The position numbers and the translations under genes were made by a program. A stretch of DNA of 64,000 bases from Paramacrobiotus metropolitanus (Eukaryota > Tardigrada > Eutardigrada > Parachela > Macrobiotidae). The stretch is taken from NCBI RefSeq assembly GCF_019649055.1, contig NW_026570222.1, positions 868,001-932,000 on the forward strand, given 5' to 3'. The notes beneath the pieces were generated by a model that was not told the origin of the DNA, ran no database searches, and saw only the letters and a list, made by a program, of their open reading frames with translations. This document shows, piece by piece, positions 1 through 11,900 of the stretch; position 1 is the first letter of the stretch; each line of letters begins with the position of its first letter.

Positions 1-133
1 TGGCAGTGTTTGGAATGTGTTTTTTTACATATAATTTTACTTACTGGGTTAAAAAAAGATTGGCAGAAGAAAGTAAGGAAGGCAAATAGGTTTTTTCTAA
101 GTTGTAATTTAGTAAATTCTGGATCGTGTGCAG

Positions 134-1509
134 GCGGAAGGCTATGTTATCGGCAGCTGCATCAAGCACATTCCGATAGCTGGCCGGGACATAACGTATT
201 TCATTCAGTCTTTACTTCGAGAGCGGGAAACTAAAATTCCTCCCGAGCAGAGCATGGAAACTGCAAAAGCTATAAAGGTGCGTGACGATGGTATTCTGTT
301 GAGAATTATGCTGCTTTGGAAATGTGCTGGAAATAATATCGTTTGATTTTCAGGAGCGCTATTCGTACATTTGTCCTGACATTGCTAAGGAGTTTGCGAA
401 GTATGATCAGGAACCGTCTAAATGGATCAAACAGTACGACGGAGTGAATAGTATCACGAAGCAGCCTTTTTCTGTTGATGTGGGATATGAACGGTTTTTG
501 GGTCCAGAAATCTTTTTCCATCCAGAGGTAACTTTTCGGCATTCTTGCTGGGACCATGGATTCACTGCCTTATTCGTGTTCTAGTTTGCCAATCCCGATT
601 TTAACACCCCGATTTCTGAAGTAGTGGACGACGTCATTCAAAATTGTCCGATTGATGTTCGCCGGCCATTATACAAAGTACGGTTTCTGCTTTACGTGGA
701 CTAAGGGAGATTTTTTTCCGCATAGTTCTTGCTTAAGGTGGTGCTTCCTTTCAGAATATCGTTTTATCGGGCGGTTCAACCATGTTTCGCGATTTCGGTC
801 GTCGCATGCAGCGGGACATTAAACGCAATGTCGATTTACGGTTGAATTTGAGTGCGCAGCTGAGCGGCGGAAGGATAACGGTAAAATGCTTACAATGCTT
901 TATCCAGACGATACTGATCGAATTTTTTCGGCTTTCAGCCTAAACCCATTGACGTTCAAGTCATTAGTCACCAGATGCAACGATACGCTGTGTGGTTCGG
1001 TGGTAGTATGCTGGCCTCAACGGTACGTTTAACTAACGACAACATATTATTATCTTCTGGTATATACCGGTAATTGCTTTATGTAATTTTGTCTTTTTTC
1101 CTTTATTCCTGTGATGCAGTGGCATTCGTGTTTTTCTTGAGACATTGTTAATGCTTTTGTGGTGCATTTTCGAATGATTCATTTGCTCACACAACCTAAG
1201 ATTTTTGTAGTCTACGTATGTAATTCATTACGTATTTATTCTTCATACTCCAAGTAATTATTTTATATTAAGTGCAGCCAGATACTAAGCTGTTTTTGCA
1301 AATCTTTATGACCAATCGGACGTAATGTTTTGCGGCTTCTGTTGAATGATTGATATTTATTTAGTACGAGTACAAGGCACTGAAATTGCAGTTCTGAGTG
1401 TTACGTTTTGTAGCCTGAGTTTTATCAAGTCAGCCATACAAAAGCGGATTACGAGGAATATGGCCCGAGCATTTGCCGTCACAACCCAGTGTTTGGAGTG
1501 ATGTCATGA
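134..1509 (+). CDS. ARP3: Actin-related protein 3 (Arp2/3 complex), 3' part
   Basis: ARP3 is one of the two actin-like subunits of the Arp2/3 complex, which nucleates branched actin filaments in the cytoplasm. Six exons are visible (134-277, 354-527, 585-677, 755-880, 939-1022, 1414-1509), each with GT/AG borders. Together they encode about 238 residues, so the N-terminal ~180 residues lie left of the window. Diagnostic strings are [48 protein letters not shown], the nucleotide-binding loop [29 protein letters not shown] and the C-terminal HNPVFGVMS. Everything matches the family closely, so this is a normal conserved copy. The last intron (about 390 bases) is the longest. Bases 1-133 are intron. 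Confidence 0.97.
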
Positions 1510-1913
1510 TCGACTGCATCCAGACCAATCGTTTGATGCCTTTCTGTTTGTTTTACCTTTTTTTGTGTCCTGCTTGTTTTTTTGTACCGCCTATCTTGTA
1601 TTTGTGACAGATTCGTGCACTGCTTTCCTGGTGACAAACTGCGACAGCTTGTTCCAAATTCGTTTTCTTTCTTGCAGTTGACTTGATCAGTTTTTATCAA
1701 CTTAAGCTTTTTATATCCTGGTAGCATACGGGTATGTAAATGCTGAAGTAACAGTTGATCGCATGCACAACAAATAAATAACAAATCACTTTAAAACCTG
1801 AAAACATCACCTATGTACATTGAAAACCTCAAAAGCAGGAAAGAACGGGAACAAAATTAACGTAACAATGACGGCGCAAAAGCGTTAAGCGGTACAAATG
1901 GCGCAGCTCGTAT
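1510..1913. other. Spacer between convergent ARP3 and CDC6
   Basis: AT-rich, no supportable gene. It holds the 3' untranslated regions of two converging genes. An AATAAA-like stretch around 1770 could serve ARP3. Confidence 0.5.
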
Positions 1914-4178
1914 CTAGCAAATGGAAGAATTCAGAATTGCACCTAACAGTGCCTTTCCAGCAAAGTGAAATTCCGCATCCTCTTCGGACAGGATCAAAAT
2001 CACCTGTGAACCCAACAGTCAGAGTATAGTTTAATTAGCTTAACAATGCCGGCATAGAACTACCTTTGAATCCCACAATCTGCTTCCTCGTTTAATGGAA
2101 AAAACGCCGTTAGCAGCCAACACTTCACACAGATCTGCTACATTTGCCGGGGTCAATTCAGGTAATCCGTACGTAGGGCAAATTTTCTTATACTGAACGG
2201 TCAACTAAAAATTGAAAAATTCATTATTATATGTACGGTCTTAACATTCACAAACAAACCAAGCCAAAGAAAAATTCAGAAATGGGTGTCTAATCTCACC
2301 AGTCCCAAGGTCAAGCATTTTCTTCCGCGTAGCAAAAGAATAGCGCAGCAAATAAGAATTCGCTGCTGTAAAGGCAACACACCAACATCGCTGGCACTGC
2401 TTTGTTCCGTCATCACCATTTGAATATGGGAACTTTTCACTTCGATCACAGATGGAGAAGACTTTATTAATTCTGCAACATAAAAACACCACTTTCGAAA
2501 TGGAATGATCTAAACGATACAAAGCAGCATGACTCTACTACTTTCATAACGACAAGAACAGAATGCAGGCTGCTTATAACCACAACAAAGTGACAACAAT
2601 TCTTACCGTTTGGTAGGTCAGGTAAATCTGAATTGAGCCGCATTTTTTTAAATTGATTCTCGGCCATGTTAATTCCGCGCCTGAATACAGAAATTCCAAA
2701 TTAGACCGCGACTAATACAATGTAGATCTGGAAAGACTTACCGACACGCGCTTAAAGCCGTCCGAATATCGCCGGTTGTTGCAGCGACTTTTCGAGCACA
2801 CAATTCCAGAGCGCCCTTGTCGAAATTCAACGAATCTTTATCGACGGCCTGAAATAAATTACGCAAAATGTCGTGCAGACTAAACTCAAATTAAAATAGT
2901 ACCGATATCCAACATATAGTATTGTGAACCAATAGGAAACACATACAAACTATTGTAAACTGTTGACAGTTATAAATTGTCAGCACATGCTGCAGCATCA
3001 GACTGACCTCATCCATCCTGTCACTGAGGATGGATTTTATCTGGCCGACAGTATACGGCGCAAAATGCAGCACATCCGGTGTGAAACCAGCAGGGAAGTC
3101 CAGTTTGCGGATTAAACTGCTGACAAAATCCAGAACATTGGAAATACCTAAAAATTGCATCCGGTCAAGGAACAGTGATGTGGAAAATTCACCGGTAAAG
3201 TTACAGAAGACGAGGAAAAACTTTACCAATTAGGATAATTCTTGAATTGGGTAAAGTAGGCCATAGAAATATTTGCCGGAACACATCCAAATCCTTAGTT
3301 TTCAACTGGTCAATTTCATCGAGAAGAACAAGTCTGCAAAACACTTCGCTACTGCGGCATTCTGCCCTTTTTAATTGTTTTGATTGCGTAGTATTACCGA
3401 TACATACCGCATGGGTCTTTTATTATCTGTGAGAACGCGCTTCAACTGTGCTACGGAATCGAGATGCTTCCGCGGAGATTTCGCTGGAGATTTTCCTTTG
3501 GTCGGCTGGTTCATCTCCACCAATAATTCGTGATATACTCCTTTCGGATTATCAATGCCCATGCAATTTATGGAATACTTAAGGCCCTGGAAAAAATTAA
3601 GTGCGATCCTTCCAATCAAACATCAAATCGATAACAAGATCGTCCAAGACAGATCGCCCACAAGGGAAATAAATTCCGGGTCAATTTTTACATAATCATA
3701 TTTCCAGAATTTTATATCCTAGTGTTAGCACTGCATAAATACAGCGATGCAATGTGAAATGCTCACGGTCCCACATTCAAATCTGAGCTCACTGTCAAAA
3801 CCGGAGGCTCACCTTGTGCTCACTGAAGATCTCATTAATGCAGGCCGTTTTCCCTGTTCCCGGTTTCCCCGAAACGTACAGGGCACCGGGAGTTTTCTGT
3901 GCTAAATGGTCACTGATGAATCTTTTTATCCGACTCATCTCAGAATCCCGTCCTTTGATAGGAGTCACCTGTTGCGTCGACAGGGTTCTCTTCACACTCA
4001 AAGGAGTCAAAGGCGCGCTGGCAGCAGTCGTTTCTGCAGCGCTGATTTTCAAAGGAGTCACTGGCTTCTTCGGGGTACTGGGAAGTGCGGGTTTGAAAGG
4101 TATCTCCGGTGAATCCAGCTTCTCCTGGTGACTGTATATTACACGGGATCGCAGCTTCCGTACTCCAGGATTCTCCAT
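1914..4178 (-). CDS. CDC6: CDC6 replication licensing ATPase
   Basis: CDC6 is the AAA+ ATPase that joins ORC at origins to load the MCM helicase. Nine exons (high to low: 4178-3813, 3586-3408, 3333-3227, 3147-3008, 2848-2742, 2680-2607, 2472-2300, 2204-2064, 2003-1914) join in frame to about 458 residues. Walker A is SGKPGTGKTAC, Walker B is LVLLDEIDQL, and sensor 1 is the Asn in ISNVLDF. The lid follows (CARKVAATTGDIRTALSACR), then a C-terminal winged helix (FPLQQ-like LPLQQRILICCAILLLRG; FHFAGKALLGAILNSS at the end). The short N-terminal region has three full CDK consensus sites (TPKK, TPLK, TPIK) and an RxL element (KRTL), fitting cell-cycle control. The start is the first ATG (MENPGVRKLRS); the frame opens further upstream without an ATG. 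CDC6 is preferred over ORC1 because there is no BAH domain and the C-terminus matches CDC6. Confidence 0.95.
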
Positions 4179-4773
4179 TTCTAGCGCAAGTGACGGCAAG
4201 TCTTGTAATAAAACGGTACGTAATATAAACAGTTCCTAATGTCGAAAATTCCAAAACAAAGTTAACTACAAATATAATTGCAATAACAAATAACAACCAT
4301 TAAAAAATTGAAAAATTTTTGAGAATAAGTTATCCAACAAGTCTTTTTTAAAATTAAAAGTGAACAATTAAAATGTCTTCCCACATAGGCACTTCCCGTA
4401 TGCTCTTATTAGTGACTTAGTCCGCAAAACTATGGCAAACAGACAAAGAGGTGGTCGCAGGAAAATCGCGCCGTACGGTTCGAGTGCAACGCCTGTACTA
4501 CTGAAAATTGTATGCCCGCCTAGGTAAAATGTTCCGTGGATGCCAGCCGCTTCATCCTGTGATTCCTGTCAAAACTAGCGTAAAACTGAAAACGCAAACA
4601 AACGAAACCACTACAATCATATTTGAATACTTTCGTTGACTAATTGGAAATATTAATTTTTCTGATCTGTAGACTGTTTTCACGTGGTAGTTCTTGGCTT
4701 CAGAGGTACGTGTAAGACTCCATTTGTTTCCAACTTAGTGACAAAGTGATTGCAGTGCGCGGTTGATCGTGAA
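4179..4773. promoter_or_regulatory. Divergent promoter region CDC6 / MED11
   Basis: About 0.6 kb between two head-to-head genes, so it must hold both promoters and 5' untranslated regions. It is AT-rich with no supportable coding exon, and I could not assign a specific TATA or initiator element. Confidence 0.4.
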
Positions 4774-5539
4774 ATGGATGAATCGGCGCAGCGGGATAAG
4801 CGACTGCAAGAACTGGAGCAAGTGGATAAAGACATCATTCAGCTAATCAGTCTTGCAGGTGGGACTCCTGCTTTTTACTTGTACAATCTACAGTTATTAT
4901 TAGTTGCTGTTAACAATTTTATGAATATGGTAATCTATGAAGTGGATACGTGGTAACACTGGCGTCCTTGGAGCGTACTTTTTAAAATTCCTTGTAGGTC
5001 AGTGCCTGCAAGAGCTGTCCAAAGAGAAGCCCGTTTCCAAAACAGCTGAAGGACACTGTACGAATTTCTTGAAAACGCTGGAAGGAATCGACAGAACACT
5101 CGCACAACAGGTCTCTCACCTCCAGCAAATCTCTACGGGTTAGTAGAAGCCGCACAACTATACGTCCGCATCTACGCGTTAACATCCAAATTTCGTTCGG
5201 AAAGATTGATTACTGACGACGACTGAGGTTTTATGACTCGAAAATGAAGTTATCGGATGCAGATTCTTTGGTTGTTTATCAGGTTATATACGCGTGTCCA
5301 TACAAGATCTTGAAGACTTTATTTTTTCAGGAGTCACTCATGAAGGCACGCATTATGACTGCTCTAAAGAGCGCGAGATTATGCTCCGATGCGAAGGTGA
5401 TCTGGATGAAATTTTGCAGTATTTAGTGCAACAGAAAGAGCAGTATCTCGCCAGCACTTTGCCTGATCCGGCCGCTATGGAGTCGGATGAGGTGGTTTTC
5501 GATGAAACTACAACCGTACGCACACCCCAAACAATGTAA
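4774..5539 (+). CDS. MED11: Mediator complex subunit 11
   Basis: MED11 is a small helical subunit of the Mediator head module, which bridges activators and RNA polymerase II; it forms a four-helix bundle with MED22. Three exons (4774-4858, 4998-5138, 5331-5539) give 144 residues, close to the family size of about 117-140. The first helix (RLQELEQVDKDIIQLISLAG) is followed by the family hallmark LQELSKEKP and a second helix ending LAQQVSHLQQISTG. Then comes the GTHYDCSKE region that matches the GSSYSSRKD region of vertebrate MED11, and a last helix. The C-terminal tail after LVQQKEQYLAS is an acidic extension of about 25 residues. The start ATG (MDESAQRD) is the first in frame; upstream codons lack an ATG. 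It lies head to head with CDC6. Confidence 0.92.
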
Positions 5540-5959
5540 AATCAGGCTGATAACTTCCAGCCATGAGTATAAGTGTGGTTTGCGGTTCTAGTTTTATATT
5601 TATTTATGATCTCGATACTTTGCAGTCTGTCCTGTTCAAGTTTTGTTCTTCATTCCGAAATGGTTTTGGAGGCAACATAAAAATTTCTTGATTTCAGTCA
5701 TTTTTATTATTGCACGAATTGGTCATCTGACTAGGTAGTTATACACACCGTATATGCAAGCACTTTAAAATCGACTCATCAGAGCAAGAAGGTTGTCAAG
5801 GGCATCACAACCGGAAAGGGAAGTTATAAAAAACGCGTAACAAATCGTAAGAAATGAATCTGAACCTTCACAAACTCACGGGATGTATCAATTCGTAAAA
5901 ATGCGACAATCAACAAATGCTTGATATACCATTCAAATTCAACAAGCCAGTAAAAATAA
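5540..5959. other. Spacer between convergent MED11 and DNAJC13
   Basis: About 420 bases, AT-rich, no gene seen. It contains the 3' ends of both genes. Confidence 0.5.
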
Positions 5960-8900
5960 TCACAACTGATGTGGATGATACTCGTAGTCTCCTTCCATCG
6001 GCGGAGGAGCATCGGGCATAGTTTTCGCACTACCTTGCGTTAAATAACCGGCAACGCCAGGCGTACCTGTAAAAATCCAACACGTTTGGTGAATTCCACG
6101 ACTACTGGATAATGCATTAAGTCATACAAATTCTTAAACCAATACTTTACTGAAATAAATATCGGTGCTAAAGAACCTACAGTAATTAGTTTCTACTACA
6201 GTGTTGAGCCTTTATTTTTTATTAGTTATAACCGTAGTAAGAATAGTGTTGATGCACACGAAGGACAGAATTGCTAAAGACTTTCATGTTTCACTGCGAG
6301 TCTCTTAACTGAGCAGTGACCTATTGTTTAAACAATACGTTCAATAATGCAACGAGAAAAAAAGTAAACAATGCCCATACCTGCTGTCAGATAACCAGCC
6401 GTCGTCGACTGCGTAATAAATAGATCATGCCGTTGGTCTCGGAATTCGGACCATATCTTGGAAGCGTTCAGAATACTGGTGACCTACAATTGCACAGGAA
6501 CTAAATTAGCTAATTTCTGGAATGCGAAACACGGTCGTTTTTCACCTTCTCTCCATGTGTCAAGCTTTTAGCCATGGATTTCAGTGCTTTAACAATATGA
6601 GCCTTAATTCCAGCTGGATTAGGAATAAACTCTAATGGGCTTCCCAACAAGTTCAGGAGAAACGGTATCAGATCGCAGCTCAAGGCCTGTGATACTAGTT
6701 CATCCTTCGGATCTTCGTAAATACTGTTCAGCGCCTCGCATGCTAAGGGCGTTACGGAACGGTTTCGTTTCATCGCCAACTTCATTCCGTTAATGCAATC
6801 AACACTGGCTAAACTGTTTATGCAAACCTGCAACGAAAAAATTAGTACAACCGGTAAATGGCTGGCATTGTTTAATTACAGTTATAAACGTTTCATTTCC
6901 GTACCGGACTCTTGGCCAGTTGGTGCACCACTTTAATAGCGGCACTAACGACGGCATCGTTACTGTTTTTCAAAAGTTGAACTATCTGTGGAACGTGTCC
7001 AAACGTAGGAACCTGATCTGCCATTAACGGCTGGGCTTCCAGGAAGACAACAATAGCTGTCGTAACCAGCTCAAGCTCTTCGCCCTGTGGAAATACAAGA
7101 TTTATTAGAATATTTCAACCATCCAATAATTTCGGTTTAAATATTTGGCACAAAGGGGATGAAAACTTTTGTAACAACATCTACGGCCGCTCAAGCAATA
7201 TGGCTTTTCGCCCAACAAATTAAAATGTGCACATGTACCGGCGGAGAGGGAATAGCAGCCAATTCCAAAAAGCGATCCATAATATCTATGAAAAATTCCT
7301 TCGGTTTCCGCAGTATCCAGCCAGGATTAGCTACGAACAAGCGCAAGAAAACTCCACCAACAACAATTTCTCCTTGCACGTTGCTGTATATTGTATCGTA
7401 ATCGGGCGGCAGCTGCAATAGTATTAAATCATTTGAATCTTTGTTGTTTGGCATGCGAGTATTACTGATTGGCGTTTGTTGGTACTCACATTCCAATAAA
7501 CATTTGGATCTCTTGCTTGCATTTCATAGAACCTTTCTTTCAGCTCTTTCACGGTACCGGAAACCTTTTCTCTAGCTTCATCGTTCCATATCAATTCAGG
7601 ATTCTCATGGGCGCCTACAAAGTACAAATAATGTGCATCCAACTAAATAAAAAAACAAAGTTGAAGCGATGACTGTGTTTTTTTCGGGTCTGCCCTATTC
7701 GTTTCAAATTTTCAAGAATAAAAAGAAACATTTTCAGTAATAAAAACGAAAAAAGTCGCACCTTCGAACATATGCACACTAGTTTCCGGGGCATCTCGCA
7801 TTGCATCCATAAAGATATTCGGTAGAAACTTCGCCAAAAGCAATCGTAATTTGGGCCCGTTAAGCTTTTCCGCCATCATTTTAGCAAACAGTTCTGCGGT
7901 TTTTTCCCTAACTTGACCATTTGTTGAATTGCAGAACATATCCAGCAAATATATCGGAGCGCCCTTCGACATCATTTCCTTGACAATTTTTGAATTTGAA
8001 ACCAGTGGGTGAAGAACCTCTAGGATAACTGGCCGCGCTACACAAAACACAAAAAAGTCAGAAACCTCACATAATAAAATTATTTTTCAACATGCAACAA
8101 GAAAATACATAGCACGCCTGCACCAGATATCGACCTAATATGTGATCGACAATACAGCTATTGCGGAAATAAAAAAGTATGCAACAAACGCAGAAGTTAA
8201 AAAATTCCATACCATTTGGAACAGAATGCATTAAGGGCATCAAATTTCCTAACACTTCGGCATTTGCAATATCCACAACGCATTCTTTATTGCTAACCAC
8301 ACATGATATTGCTTCCAGGGCTACCGATTGCAATTTTGCCGAATTATCCATTCTTAGCAGACCAAAAATGAGTTTAAAATGCCCAACACACTGCAGTTCC
8401 ACACCTAACACAGAGAAAAACATTCAAAATTAGTAATCACCGACAAAACCATGCTTACTGAGCCCCTTAAGCAACAGTACCTGGGCTGGCTCGGACGATA
8501 TTACGCAGTGCTTCTAGTGCCATTTCCACATTACTAATTCGTTTCGCATCGATCTTCACACCCTTTTTGTCTGGCATCGACATAAGTGAATGAACATACT
8601 GCGCTTCCGATCCCAAATAATGCAAAAGATCTTTTATAAAAGCTTTGGGGTCCTGAAAATATTAGAGCAAAGCCATGCCAAAACAGTATTGGTGCTAGAG
8701 CTTTTATCTGAAACTGAAGCATGACACAATCTGATGTATCCATACTTCGATCGGAAATGTGGGTTGTTCGTTATAAATTCGGATGAAGATATCCCCAATA
8801 ATCAGTTCGGATGAATGCGCAGAGTGGACAAAGCCGGTTCCGAAGCTTGGGTCACATTCGCCACTGCGCTGCATGGAATCACGCTGGCTGTTCAGATATT

Positions 8901-11900
8901 CCGACAATTCTGCCCGGGTGCCATTGTCCCACAGCAAATACGGAGTTCGAATGTTGCTGTTCAGAATTTTCAGCAACTACGTACATAAACAGAATTTCAG
9001 TTTCAAAATTCCGATACATATTCAGCATTCATAAAGCTTACTTCGTGTGGACTGCACTTCTGAAACTGTTTCGTGACATATGGAGTAAGCATGGTGCAAA
9101 GGGCTTGTCGAATTTCCCGGTTTTCGGGTGTTTCAAAGGCCGCCCCTCTGAGATAACCACCCAGTCGAGCGCACGCCACAATACTCAGTTTAGCCAGATT
9201 GTTAGATACTTCCTGCCAAAATAAAATATAGAAATCAGATAACTGCATCCAACAAGATTTACATTATACTCAACATCGGCCCGTTAACCAGCCACCACAA
9301 AAAGCAAAGTCCATCCCATCATAAATTCCACAGACTTCAACTGCATCATAGTTTGGTTTTTAAACTGCAGACTTTTTACCTGTTGGTTCGTCTCCGCACT
9401 ACGTTCCACACCTCCTTCTTCCAACGTGAAATCATACCGGAACAGGAACAAAAGAAGATGCCACAGAACACCGGCTTTGAATAGTTGTGTTTGCAAAAGT
9501 ACATCCACAGAAAACGCGCTTACGGCTTCCACGGCCACGCAACACAGTCGGAAAAGGTGCTGTACAATAAATTAATAATCATGAAAGCTAACGAAATTTA
9601 GTGTCTAGAGTACAGGCTTACCGAATAATATAGCAAACGACACAGATCTCGGATAACGTCCGGCATTTCGGACAGGCGTTCGCGACACTGCTCGAACTGA
9701 GCCGCCACAGCGAAACATCGCGCAATATTCATACAAACTTGTACATTCAAATCTTCCAATTTGGATGAGATAGACAAACGGTCTACGCAGCGCCGCATCG
9801 CATCTTCCAGTATCTAGAAGTTGCCAGATAAAAACACCACGCGTATATAAGGTTATAATTAAGTAAGTAAGCTTCGAGTTAAACTACAAATATTACAGAC
9901 TAGTTCTATTCGAAGTCGAATTGACTGTTTCAAATCAAACCACAGGCCGATAAAAATAACCAAAGGTATGAGTGAACTGTCCGATGCATTAAACCATTCT
10001 AAAATTCCCTGAGCTACATACTTGTTCAGTCAAACCAAACAGAGTTATGCAGATGTTGCAAAGTTTTACCTCAAATCCATTTTCTCGACGAAGTTCTTCA
10101 GCATTAAGCGCCGAACAAGCCACAGTATGGTAAACCAGCTCGCATGCAGTCGCCAATAAAGGCACAGGCTTCGCAAAAAGATTATCATCTTGGGTTTCCA
10201 TTGTGATAGTTTGAATGAGCATCGGATAGCCGGCATATTTGAAAGGATGAAGCTCTGATGCAAACACAATCACCCATTTCGAAATATTCATCAAATAAAC
10301 TTTAATTTTTGGATGCTACCTTCGCTATAACGGCTGAACAAAATGCATTGTGTCTGTAAAATGAGGAGCAGGTTCTGTGGATCAGGTCCGTCAGATACTT
10401 TCCCAGTACGACTGCACAAGAACTCGTATGCCTTGTTCACTTTCTCAAACATTTCCTGTAAACGAAAATGGAAAAGTAAATAAGACTGAATTTCGCACAG
10501 AACTAGACAACACTTGCCCGTCCGTCCGGATTTTTATCAGGGTGATACTTCTGAGCCAACGCAAAATACGCCCGACGAATCACATTCTCATCAATTCTGA
10601 AGCAACGAATAGATTTACCTGCAAATGCCGGTGAGTCGAAGCCACATTTACAACACATACGCTTTTCCGCCTTTCTTGACACCTAAAACATCGTATGCAT
10701 CGTCCACCGACATCGTCGGTGGTTTCTTCTCCACTTCTTTCTTCCAAGCTTCCAGGACATCTTTCAACAATTTCACCTACAAACAGCAGTATTTTGTCAT
10801 GAAAAGCTTTATGCAGCTACCATTATCTTTAATAAAAAAACAACTTTTTTTAATTTACCGGCTCTTTTATTGGCCAATCTGGAAATCGTCGAACGTCACA
10901 CAGATGTCGGAGGTAATAAATATTGCAGAACAGCTCGTTCTCCAGTTGCACGTAGTTAATAGTAGGAATCGGGCAATACTGATACAATGCACGAGCATTG
11001 CTCTGGAGCCGCGGGCTGAAATCAGCTATGTGGACCGCAATTTTTTCAATCATTAACCGCCTGAAACACCACCATAGCAACATCCATAATTCATTCTAGC
11101 TAAAAATCATCAAATCACCTCATTTCCGAATTCCAAATGGCTTCAGGTGTATCGAACTCGCCCAGGAATATTTCCGCAAATTTATCCGAACCATAATTCT
11201 CCAGATAGCAAATCATAGCTTCCGGTATCAATGGTCCCAGAATGCTACGCTGAAGCAGTGTGGATGATTTAACTTCTTCGCTTCGGAACGCCTGTTTGGT
11301 ATGCGTGTAGTGCAGGAAACGTCCAATTGGTAACAAATTAGAGCCAGTGTACATCATGATAAAGAAGAAACAGCCGGACAGATACAGTCGTGGAAGAACC
11401 GGATTGTCCTGCATTACGTGATAAAGTAATGTAGCCACTTTCTCCACCAAAATGGGATCGAATGTCAGCAAAAGCTAAAATTATACCAATTTATTAGTCA
11501 TGGTAACGAAGCCACTATAGTCTATAAGCACAACACGCCACAGTTACCTGAACGATGTGCGGGAGGCAAGAAGGATCGGATAAAAGCCTCTTAGCTTTCG
11601 GGAGGGGACGAATTATTGAATTATCAGCATCTCTACAACGAAACGGTAAACAACATGTACAACTAAAAACAAAAGTTATGGATCTTCCATACCTGCTCGG
11701 ATACAGCTCACAAATTTTGATCAACATCCCCAGGACCAAAGATGCCAGATCACTTTCATTCATGACACCATTTCCACCGGCCATCAGTATCCATTTCAAC
11801 TGAGGAACATGCTGCAGTGGTCGCCAACCATCCATACCTTGGGCCCAGCATCTTGTTTTCTGATTGATTTCACCACTTTCCCACAATTCTCGTAACTAAA

